Notes under the pieces: generated by a model
What the model was told of the DNA's origin: nothing
Database searches by the model: none
The model's input: only the letters and a program-made list of their open reading frames with translations
Shown: positions 6,148-12,813 of the stretch, piece after piece
Layout of the letters: the number at the start of each line of letters is the position of its first letter
Position numbering within the stretch: position 1 is the stretch's first letter
Translations under genes and position numbers: made by a program
Origin: Gemmatimonadota bacterium
Lineage (GTDB): Bacteria; Gemmatimonadota; Gemmatimonadetes; Gemmatimonadales; Gemmatimonadaceae
Direction: 5' to 3'
DNA length: 12,813 bases
Assembly: GCA_003142495.1 (NCBI GenBank)
Contig: PLMM01000216.1
Span: forward strand, 7,574-20,386

Positions 6148-8534
6148 GCGAGCTCCGCTATCGTCACGCCCGTGCCGCCTTCGTTCCATGCGCCTGGGCG
6201 ATGCTCCTTCACACGCCGATCCGCTCGCAGCAGCTCGTCCACGCGCTCACGCAGCGCACCGGTGCCTTTCCCGTGAATGATCCGCATCACGTGCAGATCC
6301 GCTCCGATCGCCGCGTCGAGCGCGCGCTGCAGTGCGAGCTCCATCTCGTCCACGCGCATCCCGCGCAGATCGATCTCCGTCGACACATCGACATCCGGGA
6401 GCGCGGCGTACGACTCGGTGCGCGCGGCCGCGCGCTCCGCAGCGCGAGACACGGTGGACAAAGTGGAAAGAGGCACCGTCATCTTGAGCGCGCCCACGGC
6501 GACGATCGCCTGATCGTTACGCAGCTCGACGATCTGCCCCGTGCGACCGTCGAGCGTCTCCATCTCGACCGTGTCTCCCACCGCCATCACGCCGCCCGTC
6601 GCCGCGGCCGGCACTGTACGCGCCGGGCGATCCACACGTTCGATTCTGTCCAGTCGCTCGATCTCCTCCGCGTGCGTCGCCGCGAGCTCCTCCACGCGCC
6701 GCCGCGCATCGCGCGCCGTGGCGACGGCGCCCGTCTCACGCAGCTCGCGCACCGTGCGCTCGATCTCCGCGCGCCCCTCGAGCAGCATTCGCCTCGCATC
6801 CTCGCGCGCCCGGCGCTCGAGCGCGCGCTCGGACTCGCGCAGCGTGAGATCGCGTGCCTCGATGCGCTCGAGTCGCGCCGCTGCTCGCGAGGAATCGAAC
6901 TCCACCGCCTCCTCACGTGCCGTGAGCGTCTTCTCGCGCTCCTGCAGATCACCGAGCAGCGCGGCCACATCTCTCTCGCCATGCGACAACCGCGACTCGG
7001 CGCGCTGCAACACATCCTCGGGGAGATGCAGCCTGCGCGCGATGCTCAGGCCGTACGAGCGCCCCGGGATTCCCTTGATGAGCCGGTACGTCGGCGCGAG
7101 CGCCACCGAATCGAATTGCAGCGATCCGTTCACGACGCCGGGATTTTCCGTCGCGAGCAGCTTGAGCGCGCCGAGGTGCGTCGTCGCGATCGTGAAGACG
7201 CTGCGCGCCGTGAGCGCATCGAGGATCGCGCCGCCCAGCGCCGCGCCCTCGGCCGGATCGGTGCCCGAGCCCAGCTCGTCGATGAGCACGAGGCTCTCGA
7301 ATGTCGCGCCCGCGAGGATCTCGCCGAGGTTGCGCAGATGCGCGCTGAACGTCGAGAGACTCGCCTGGATCGACTGCTCGTCACCGATGTCCGCAAAGCA
7401 GTCATCGAAGATCGGGATGCGACTCTCGGCGCCCACCGGCGCGGGGATGCCAGACTGCGCGAGCGCGGAGATGAGCCCGAGCGCCTTGAGCAGCACGGTC
7501 TTGCCACCGGTGTTCGGCCCCGAGAGCAGCAGCGTGCGCTCACTCGCGGCCATCTCGAGATCGAAGGGAACGACGGCGCCGCCGCGCGCGAGGAGCAGCG
7601 GATGCCGCGCATCGCGGAGCGAGAAGCCCTCGCGCGCCGGAACGAAGTCCGCCGGTGCGCATCCGAGCTCCTCGGCGAAGCGCGCCCTGGCGTAGAGCAC
7701 GTCGAGCTCAATGAGAGCCTCGAGCGAGCTCACCATCTGCTCGCGCAGTGGGCGGAGCGACTCCGTGAGCTCGGCGAGAATGCGCTCGACCTCTTCGCGC
7801 TCATCCGCCTCGAGGGCGCGGATGCGATTGCCGAACTCGATCGCAGCGGGCGGCTCGACGAACACCGTGCCGCGCGTCCCCGACTCGTCGTGCACGATCC
7901 CACCCACGGCCGCACGCCCCTCGCGGCGCACGGGAATCACGTAGCGCCCGTTGCGCATTGTCACCGACATGTCGGGCACGCGCTGATGCGGCTCGAGCTT
8001 CGCCATCGCGCGCTCGAGCAGCTGCACGAGCTCGCCCTGCGCGCCGCGCAGTTCGCGACGGAGCCGGCGCAGCGCACCCGACGCCTCGTCGCGCACCGAG
8101 CCATCGGGATCGATCGCGCGCTCGATGTCCTCCTCCATGCGCTTCGCGACGACGAGCGGCTGCACGAAGGGATGCAGCACCGCGCTCACCACCGCGCCCG
8201 CCGCGGTGCCGCCGAGCGTCTCCTTCGTGATGCGCGAGGAGCGCAGCAGCACCGCGCCGCGCGTGAGCTCGTCGCCGGTCCACGAGCTGCCGATCGCGCG
8301 CAGCCGCGCGAGGGAAACCGAGAGATCGGGAATCGGCTCGGGGTGCCAGCCGTTGTCGGAGGCAACCACCGCTCGCGTCGCGACGACGCGGCGCTGCTCC
8401 GTCTCCATCCACTCGATGTCGCGCCGCGGCTGCATCTCGCGGATGCGCGCCGCGCCCAGCGCCGACGTCGCGCGATCCGCGAGCACGTCGAGCACGCGCG
8501 AATACTCCAGAACTCCGAGCGCGTGTTTATTCAT
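6144..8534 (-). CDS. mutS2: Endonuclease/ribosome-rescue ATPase MutS2
   Basis: This 796-residue protein is a full MutS2. It has the MutS core and lever helices (about 1-330), then Walker A GPNTGGKT at 339-346, the STFSAHL signature at 394-400, Walker B LVLIDE at 415-420 followed by LGSGTDP, and the TTH switch histidine at 453. A charged coiled coil (about 505-635) leads to a KOW-like segment (about 650-695) and a C-terminal Smr domain with EIDLRGMRVDEME at 720-732 and IIHGKGTGALR at 752-762. There is no N-terminal mismatch-recognition domain, as expected. MutS2 proteins have been described as anti-recombination nucleases and, in Bacillus subtilis, as factors that split collided ribosomes. The sequence does not tell which role applies here. 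ATG 8534 lies 10 bases after yqeY without a clear SD. The stop overlaps the dnaG start. Confidence 0.96.
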   Translation of the reverse strand: MNKHALGVLEYSRVLDVLADRATSALGAARIREMQPRRDIEWMETEQRRVVATRAVVASDNGWHPEPIPDLSVSLARLRAIGSSWTGDELTRGAVLLRSSRITKETLGGTAAGAVVSAVLHPFVQPLVVAKRMEEDIERAIDPDGSVRDEASGALRRLRRELRGAQGELVQLLERAMAKLEPHQRVPDMSVTMRNGRYVIPVRREGRAAVGGIVHDESGTRGTVFVEPPAAIEFGNRIRALEADEREEVERILAELTESLRPLREQMVSSLEALIELDVLYARARFAEELGCAPADFVPAREGFSLRDARHPLLLARGGAVVPFDLEMAASERTLLLSGPNTGGKTVLLKALGLISALAQSGIPAPVGAESRIPIFDDCFADIGDEQSIQASLSTFSAHLRNLGEILAGATFESLVLIDELGSGTDPAEGAALGGAILDALTARSVFTIATTHLGALKLLATENPGVVNGSLQFDSVALAPTYRLIKGIPGRSYGLSIARRLHLPEDVLQRAESRLSHGERDVAALLGDLQEREKTLTAREEAVEFDSSRAAARLERIEARDLTLRESERALERRAREDARRMLLEGRAEIERTVRELRETGAVATARDARRRVEELAATHAEEIERLDRIERVDRPARTVPAAATGGVMAVGDTVEMETLDGRTGQIVELRNDQAIVAVGALKMTVPLSTLSTVSRAAERAAARTESYAALPDVDVSTEIDLRGMRVDEMELALQRALDAAIGADLHVMRIIHGKGTGALRERVDELLRADRRVKEHRPGAWNEGGTGVTIAELA
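6153..6156 (-). promoter_or_regulatory. Ribosome binding site that decides the dnaG start
   Basis: GGAG on the minus strand lies 5 bases before GTG 6147, inside the last codons of mutS2. It favours the GTG start over the longer frame beginning at 6189. Confidence 0.6.
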
Positions 8535-8544
8535 GACGGCGCAA

Positions 8545-9018
8545 TCAACTGGGGCTGCTCAACTCCTCTTTCGCGATCCGGCTGATCGTCGATCCTTCCG
8601 ACCGACCCTTGAACATCGGCGTCACCTTTCCCATCACGCCACCGATATTCGTTGCGCCCTCGGCGATCACCTTCCTGATCGCCGCGCGAATCTCGTCGTC
8701 GCTGACGTTCGCGGGAAGATACGCCTCGAGCGCCTTCACCTCCGCGCGCTCGCGATCGGCGAGATCGGCGCGCGCGGCCTTGTCGTACATCTCGATCGAC
8801 TCGCGCCGCTTCTTGATTCCCTTGCGGAGCACATCGCCCACTTCGAGGTCCGTGAGCTCGCGCTTCGCCTCGATACGGCGGTTCTTGATGTCGGCCAGGA
8901 TGGTGCCGAGCAGAAGAACGCCATTCTTGTCCTGCGCCTTGCGCGCGGCATTCAGGTCACCCTGAATCGTGCCCTGCAGCGCAGAAACGGCCGACGCTCC
9001 ATCGGGAGTGCTTGTCAT
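8545..9018 (-). CDS. yqeY: GatB/YqeY domain protein
   Basis: This 157-residue protein matches the stand-alone YqeY family, which resembles the tRNA-binding tail of the GatB amidotransferase subunit. Characteristic stretches are LTDLEVGDVLRKGIKKRRES at 55-74, LEAYLPANVSDDEIRAAI at 97-114, and MGKVTPMFKGRSEGSTI near 129-145. The biochemical function is not firmly known; tRNA or amidotransferase-linked roles are inferred from the GatB similarity. ATG at 9016-9018 gives the expected N-terminus after a short variable leader. No SD is visible. A GC hairpin sits in the 58-base gap between it and the upstream HIT gene. mutS2 follows 10 bases downstream, so the two are likely co-transcribed. The rpsU gene, a frequent neighbour of yqeY elsewhere, is absent. 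Confidence 0.93.
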   Translation of the reverse strand: MTSTPDGASAVSALQGTIQGDLNAARKAQDKNGVLLLGTILADIKNRRIEAKRELTDLEVGDVLRKGIKKRRESIEMYDKAARADLADRERAEVKALEAYLPANVSDDEIRAAIRKVIAEGATNIGGVMGKVTPMFKGRSEGSTISRIAKEELSSPS

Positions 9019-9037
9019 AGGCGAAAACTAACGCGAA

Positions 9038-9054
9038 ACGCGCGTCTCGCGCGT
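9038..9054 (-). other. GC hairpin between the HIT gene and yqeY
   Basis: The minus strand reads ACGCGCG-AGA-CGCGCGT, a perfect 7-base stem with a 3-base loop. TTCGCGTTAGTTTT follows, an interrupted T-rich tail. It may be a weak terminator for the hrcA-to-HIT transcript or an RNA-stability element. CG runs are common in this genome, so chance is possible. Confidence 0.4.
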
Positions 9055-9076
9055 GCGGGACGGACGCCGGTTACGG

Positions 9077-9418
9077 TCACCCTGGCGGCCACGTCATGCG
9101 GCGCCCACCGAGCAGGTGCATGTGCAGGTGATAGACCGTCTGCCCACCGTCGGCATTCGTGTTGACCACCACGCGGTAGCCAGACTGTCCGATTCCCTCG
9201 CTCTCGGCGAGATCCGTGGCAAGGCGCGACAGCTGCCCGACGATGAGCGGGTCCTTCACATCGGCGAGCGTCGGGATGTGCTCGCGCGGAACGATGACGA
9301 TGTGCGTCGGCGTCTGCGGGTCGATGTCGCGGAAGGCGACGCACTCCGGCGTCTGCGCGACGAACGTTGCGGGGATCTCGCCGCGAATGATGCGGCAGAA
9401 GAGACAGTCGTCAGGCAC
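9077..9418 (-). CDS. HIT-family (histidine triad, HinT-like) nucleotide-binding protein
   Basis: This 113-residue protein is a complete HIT domain. DCLFCRIIRGEIPA at 4-17 is the usual HinT-like start, with Cys5 and Cys8 possibly binding zinc. HIVIVPREHIPTL lies at 39-51. The catalytic triad motif HLHMHLLGGR is at 97-106, with His97, His99 and His101. HinT-type enzymes hydrolyse nucleoside phosphoramidates such as AMP-lysine and acyl-adenylates; the physiological substrate here is unknown. The start is GTG at 9416-9418, overlapping the rsmE stop by 8 bases, with only a weak purine-rich stretch upstream. The same frame runs open well upstream inside rsmE, but that part is a shadow. HIT genes commonly sit near rsmE and yqeY in Firmicutes, so this placement is familiar. 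Confidence 0.93.
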   Translation of the reverse strand: MPDDCLFCRIIRGEIPATFVAQTPECVAFRDIDPQTPTHIVIVPREHIPTLADVKDPLIVGQLSRLATDLAESEGIGQSGYRVVVNTNADGGQTVYHLHMHLLGGRRMTWPPG

Positions 9419-10163
9419 GCGCGCGCTCGCCCGCCGCGGACAGCGCGGCGCGCACGATGCCGAGCGACGCGATCGCAGCCGTGTCGAAGCGGAGCGTGAG
9501 CGGCGCGAGCGCCACCGGCACGAAGCCGGCGCCGAGCAACTCCGAGCGCTCGCTCGCCTCGAGCCCACCCTCGGGACCGATCGCGAGCGTGATCGGCGCG
9601 GCAATCGGGATCGACGGCAGCGGATCGCCCGCCTTGTCGAGCAACCAGCGCGTGCCGGCGGGACACGCAGCCACCGCGCGATCGGGCGGCGCATCGGGAT
9701 AGATCACCGGCAGCCACGCGCCGCCGGACTGCGTGAGCGCGCCGACCATGCGCGCGCGCAGCTTCGCCTGGAACGACATCCCCTCGCCGCGCGGCGACAC
9801 GTCGCGCGAGCGGCGCCACATCACGGGACGCCAGCTGAACGCCGCGAGCTCCGTCGCCTTTTCGCCGACGAGAAGCATCCGTTCGCGATCCGCGATCGGG
9901 ACCATGAGGTGAATCACGGGGAGCGGATCTATCCTGTCCAGGAGATCGACCTCGACCATCGCGTGCGCCTTCGCGAGCTTGACGACGTTGCCGTAGCCCA
10001 CGCCGCCCGCGCCATCGACGAGCCGCAGCCGATCGCCGATCGAGATGCGGCGCACGCGCGCGTGATGCGCCTCGCCCTCACTCAGCGTCGTCACGCGTCC
10101 GGACACCATCGGCTCGGACGCGAAGAACGTCGCTATTGCCGTGCGATCACGCTGCTCCACCAC
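9411..10163 (-). CDS. rsmE: 16S rRNA (uracil1498-N3)-methyltransferase
   Basis: RsmE methylates N3 of U1498 in 16S rRNA with S-adenosylmethionine. It is a SPOUT (trefoil-knot) enzyme of about 250 residues, the normal size. A PUA-like N-terminal domain (about 10-75) contains TFFASEP, EAHHARVRRISIGDRLRLVDG (30-51, near-canonical) and is followed by GEKATELAAF at 100-109. The knot has LAIGPEGGLEASE at 193-205 and LTLRFDTAAI at 222-231, where Asp stands in place of the usual Glu of the ETA motif. The first codon is GTG 10163 or GTG 10160, inside the end of prmA. GAGGG at 10167-10171 is spaced better for 10160. The overlap with prmA is about 30 bases, suggesting coupled translation. Confidence 0.94.
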   Translation of the reverse strand: MVEQRDRTAIATFFASEPMVSGRVTTLSEGEAHHARVRRISIGDRLRLVDGAGGVGYGNVVKLAKAHAMVEVDLLDRIDPLPVIHLMVPIADRERMLLVGEKATELAAFSWRPVMWRRSRDVSPRGEGMSFQAKLRARMVGALTQSGGAWLPVIYPDAPPDRAVAACPAGTRWLLDKAGDPLPSIPIAAPITLAIGPEGGLEASERSELLGAGFVPVALAPLTLRFDTAAIASLGIVRAALSAAGERARA

Positions 10164-10966
10164 TCACCCTCGCGAAGTTCGGATTCCAGCGTCCAGCCAT
10201 CGGCAGCCAGCGACGCCAGCAAGTGCTCGCGCTCCGTTACGAGAATGCCGCTGATCACTGCCCTTCCGCCAGAGGGCAGCGCACGCGACATCGCCGGCGA
10301 AAGCTCGATGATGACCGACGAGATGATATTGGCCACGATGAGCGACACCGGCGCCACGAGTGGCAAGAGCGCGGCCGCATCGCCCTCGAGCACCGTCACC
10401 TGATGCGCCACACCATTGCGCTCGACGTTCTCGATCGCGTTCCCGATCGCGTCCGGATCCATCTCGATCGCCACGACGCGCCCCGCACCGAGCTTCGCGG
10501 CGGCGATCGCGAGCACGCCGCTCCCGCTGCCGAGGTCGGCGACGAGCGCGCCCGGCTCGACGAGATTCTGCATGAGCGCGAGCACGCCGCGCGTCGTCTC
10601 GTGCTCGCCGGTGCCGAAGGCCATGGCAGGCTCAATGAGAATCTGGATCTCGGCGTCGGCGATGTCGTCGCGCATCCACGGAGGGGCGACGGCAATGCGC
10701 CCGATGCGCTGCACACCGACGCGCGTGACCCAGCGCGTGCTCCAGTCGACCTCGCCGAGCTCCGTGCGCTGCACTTGCGCACCGGCGGCGGCGAGCGCCT
10801 CGCACAGCGACTCGAGCGCCGCGCCCTCGAGAAGATGCGTGAGCAGCGCCGGTTCGACTTCCTGCACCGCGCCAGCGCCACCATCCATGAGCATCTGCAC
10901 CACGCGCTCGCGCATCGCGCCCGCCGGCGCCTCGATGTGCAGCGACACCCAGCGCGGCGACGTCAT
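10133..10966 (-). CDS. prmA: Ribosomal protein L11 methyltransferase
   Basis: PrmA trimethylates lysines and the N-terminus of ribosomal protein L11. With ATG at 10964-10966 it has 277 residues and starts MTSPRWVSLHIEAPAG, which fits the family's N-terminal recognition domain. The frame extends to a TTG at 10993 that would overlap dnaJ by 11 bases. I prefer the ATG, though neither has a clear SD. The linker-to-catalytic region has AMAFGTGEHETTR near 114-126. The SAM motif is LVADLGSGSGVLAIAAAKLG at 141-160, with acidic IEMDP near 167-171, and VANII near 211-215 corresponds to the catalytic NI/L loop. The dnaJ-prmA-rsmE order is conserved in Firmicutes and other phyla. Confidence 0.94.
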   Translation of the reverse strand: MTSPRWVSLHIEAPAGAMRERVVQMLMDGGAGAVQEVEPALLTHLLEGAALESLCEALAAAGAQVQRTELGEVDWSTRWVTRVGVQRIGRIAVAPPWMRDDIADAEIQILIEPAMAFGTGEHETTRGVLALMQNLVEPGALVADLGSGSGVLAIAAAKLGAGRVVAIEMDPDAIGNAIENVERNGVAHQVTVLEGDAAALLPLVAPVSLIVANIISSVIIELSPAMSRALPSGGRAVISGILVTEREHLLASLAADGWTLESELREGEWWSSVIARQ

Positions 10967-10982
10967 CGCCGGCAGCGCGACA

Positions 10983-12113
10983 TCAGGCGCCAAGCGCGTC
11001 TTTCATGCGCGACCAGAATCCGCGCGCGCGCGTCGCCGGCGGCGCCGCCTCGGCCTCACGCAGCGCACGAACGATCGTCTCCTGCTCCGACGTCATCGTC
11101 TGCGGCGTCCAGAGCTGCACGCGCACCTGCAGATCGCCCGAGCCCGATGCATTCACGCGCGGCAAGCCGCGTCCGCGCAGCTGGAACACCTGCCCGCTCT
11201 GCGTTCCCTGCGGAACGCGCAGCGATAGCGTCGTGCTGATGTACGGCACCGAGACGTCGGCACCCATCACGAGCTGTCCGTACGTCACGAGGACTTCAGT
11301 GTAGAGATCCGCGCCATCGCGCTCGAAGCGCGGATCGTCCTCGACCTCGAAGGCGACGAGAATGTCGCCGCGCGGACCGCCGAGCGGTCCGACGCTCCCC
11401 TGTCCACGCAGCATGAGATACTGCCCCGTCGACACCCCGGCCGGAATCGGAACCGCGATCGTGTGCTCGGCGCGGCTGCGTCCCTCGCCCTTGCAGCGCT
11501 TGCACGGGATCTCGATGGTCTTCCCCTGTCCCGCGCACGTGGGGCACGGCGCGACACTCACGAACTGGCCGAAGAACGAGCGCTGCGCGCGACGCACTTC
11601 GCCGCTCCCCGCACACGTGCTGCATCGCTGCGGCTTGGTTCCCGGCTCCGCGCCCGTTCCCTCGCAGCGCTCGCACGGATCGAGCAGCTTCACGACGATC
11701 TTCTTCTCTACGCCGATCATCACCTCAGGGAGCGTGAGCGGCATCGTGATCTTTACGTCCGCGCCAGCGCGCTGATTGCCGCGCGCGCCACCGCCGAACA
11801 TCTCCTCGAAGCCGCCGAAGCCTCCGAAGTCGCGCATGAAGATGCCGAGCGCCTCGGAGAGATCGACGTGATGCATGCCTGCGTTGCCGCGACCGCGCAG
11901 CCCTTCCTCGCCGTACCGATCGTACACCGCGCGCTTGTTCCCATCGCGCAGCACGTCGTACGCCTCGGTGATAAGCTTGAAGCGCTCCTCAGCGTCCTTC
12001 GAGCCGCCGTTGCGATCGGGATGGTACTGCATCGCAAGTTTGCGATACGCCTTCTTGATGTCTTCGTCGGACGCGTCGCGCGCGATCTCGAGAATCTTGT
12101 AAAAATCCGCCAT
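10983..12113 (-). CDS. dnaJ: Chaperone protein DnaJ
   Basis: DnaJ is the type I J-protein that stimulates DnaK ATPase and delivers unfolded substrates. The 376-residue protein has all parts: a J domain at 1-70 with HPD at 31-33, a short G/F segment near 96-112, and four zinc-binding CxxCxGxG repeats starting at Cys147, Cys164, Cys190 and Cys204. The two C-terminal beta domains (about 115-340) are followed by a short tail. ATG at 12111-12113 begins the family-typical MADFYKILEIARDASDEDI. No SD is seen in the 26 bases after hrcA. The gene sits directly after the heat-shock repressor gene hrcA, so HrcA control through an upstream operator outside the window is likely. grpE and dnaK are not between them. 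Confidence 0.97.
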   Translation of the reverse strand: MADFYKILEIARDASDEDIKKAYRKLAMQYHPDRNGGSKDAEERFKLITEAYDVLRDGNKRAVYDRYGEEGLRGRGNAGMHHVDLSEALGIFMRDFGGFGGFEEMFGGGARGNQRAGADVKITMPLTLPEVMIGVEKKIVVKLLDPCERCEGTGAEPGTKPQRCSTCAGSGEVRRAQRSFFGQFVSVAPCPTCAGQGKTIEIPCKRCKGEGRSRAEHTIAVPIPAGVSTGQYLMLRGQGSVGPLGGPRGDILVAFEVEDDPRFERDGADLYTEVLVTYGQLVMGADVSVPYISTTLSLRVPQGTQSGQVFQLRGRGLPRVNASGSGDLQVRVQLWTPQTMTSEQETIVRALREAEAAPPATRARGFWSRMKDALGA

Positions 12114-12139
12114 TGTGCCAGTGTCGACGTACGAAGGGG

Positions 12140-12813
12140 TCAGTCGAGCAGATCGGAGATCAGATTCGACGTGTGCGTGACGAGGGTGACGATCTTCTCA
12201 TACGGCATGCGCGTCGGACCGATCACGCCGATGACTCCCGAGAGCGATCCGGAGTGATACTCTGCCGTAACGACGGTAAAGTCCGAAAAGCTCGGGTCGA
12301 CGTGCTCGTTGCCGATCGTGATCGAGATGCCCGCGGAGCTCTTGTGCGAGCGAAGGAGCTGTCCGAGTGCCTCGGGTCTGTCGGTGAGCGCAAGCAGCTT
12401 GCGCAGATTGCCGCCGCTCGAGAACTCCGGCTGCTCGGCGAGCAGCGACGCCTGGCCGAGCAACACCGGCGATGAGCTCAGCGGGCGAAGCGCGTCGAAG
12501 ATCTGATCGCCTTCCTGCAGAAAGATGTTGAGCAGCTCGCTCACATCCTGCGCGGCGCCGCTGTCGCGCAGGCGCGTCGCGAGATCGAAGCGAATCTCGC
12601 CCAGCGTGAGCCCCGAGAGCCGCTCATTGAGCACGCGCGACACCTCGGCCAGCACCTTCTCGGCGATCTCTCCCGGCACTTCGACGAAGACGCTCTGCGC
12701 CGCTCCGCCGTCCAGTCGCAACACCAACAGCAGACGCTCGGCGCTCATGCGAATGAGCTCGAGGTTGTGGAGCGTCGCTTCCTCGAGGCGGGGCCCGAGG
12801 GCAACGCCGAGCT
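12140..12813 (-). CDS. hrcA: Heat-inducible transcription repressor HrcA, C-terminal part, cut by the window edge
   Basis: HrcA represses chaperone genes by binding the CIRCE inverted repeat and is tuned by GroEL. The reading frame is open to the right edge, so the N-terminal winged-helix domain is outside and about 224 residues are visible. The Met at 12748 is internal, because family-like residues (LGVALGPRLEEATLHNLELI) continue upstream of it. GAF-like and inserted domains follow, including ERLLLVLRLDGGAAQSVFVE and LTLGEIRFDL. The end carries the HrcA signature IGVIGPTRMPYEKIVTLV, with SGVIG before it. The stop is TGA at 12140-12142. No CIRCE element is present in the gap to dnaJ, so any operator must lie upstream of hrcA. 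Confidence 0.93.
   Translation of the reverse strand, partial: LGVALGPRLEEATLHNLELIRMSAERLLLVLRLDGGAAQSVFVEVPGEIAEKVLAEVSRVLNERLSGLTLGEIRFDLATRLRDSGAAQDVSELLNIFLQEGDQIFDALRPLSSSPVLLGQASLLAEQPEFSSGGNLRKLLALTDRPEALGQLLRSHKSSAGISITIGNEHVDPSFSDFTVVTAEYHSGSLSGVIGVIGPTRMPYEKIVTLVTHTSNLISDLLD

Noticed and set aside
5011..6276. A 421-codon plus-strand frame opposite dnaG
   Set aside because: Shadow of a confidently identified DnaG; no family features and no upstream signals.
6201..8585. A 794-codon open frame on the plus strand opposite mutS2
   Set aside because: Its product is rich in Arg, His and Glu with no recognisable domain, and it mirrors the MutS2 coding frame. Long antisense frames are expected from GC-rich codon bias.
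12114..12139. Searched the hrcA-dnaJ gap for a CIRCE operator
   Set aside because: The 26 bases do not contain TTAGCACTC or its inverted partner.

Overview
The window is a GC-rich piece of bacterial chromosome in which every gene I can support lies on the minus strand. It is tightly packed with housekeeping genes: 12 complete genes plus a partial gene at each edge. Most junctions are overlaps or gaps under 35 bases. No RNA gene, insertion sequence, phage gene, CRISPR array or toxin-antitoxin pair is visible. GTG starts are common and many genes lack a clear Shine-Dalgarno (SD) sequence. The gene content and order suggest a GC-rich, non-proteobacterial lineage. Gemmatimonadota is my best guess, but it rests on remembered gene neighbourhoods and not on a search.

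In the direction of transcription (high to low coordinates), block 1 (12813 to 9077) is hrcA (3' part), dnaJ, prmA, rsmE and a HIT-family gene. It covers heat-shock repression, a DnaK co-chaperone, methylation of ribosomal protein L11 and of 16S rRNA, and a nucleotide hydrolase-type protein. Block 2 (9018 to 3601) is yqeY, mutS2, dnaG and a coiled-coil/zinc-ribbon gene (DUF164 type). It is preceded by a short GC hairpin, and mutS2 and dnaG overlap by 4 bases. Block 3 (3561 to 788) is recJ, rsmD and coaD. It is preceded by another small hairpin and followed by a plausible intrinsic terminator. Block 4 (610 to the left edge) is an anti-sigma-factor antagonist (STAS domain) followed by the N-terminal part of an anti-sigma-factor histidine-kinase-like ATPase. 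Together these two form a partner-switching module.

The themes are protein and ribosome homeostasis (HrcA, DnaJ, PrmA, RsmE, RsmD, possibly YqeY and MutS2), replication and repair (DnaG, RecJ, possibly MutS2), coenzyme A synthesis (CoaD) and stress or sigma-factor control (STAS and ATPase). The first block resembles the cluster of Firmicutes that runs hrcA-grpE-dnaK-dnaJ-prmA-rsmE-mtaB-hit-rpsU-yqeY, here without grpE, dnaK, mtaB and rpsU.

I found no clear undescribed system. The points most worth a second look are three intergenic hairpins (one with a possible alternative pairing), a perfect SD at the DUF164 gene in an otherwise SD-poor region, the yqeY-mutS2 pairing, and start sites for dnaG, recJ and prmA that differ from the longest reading frames.
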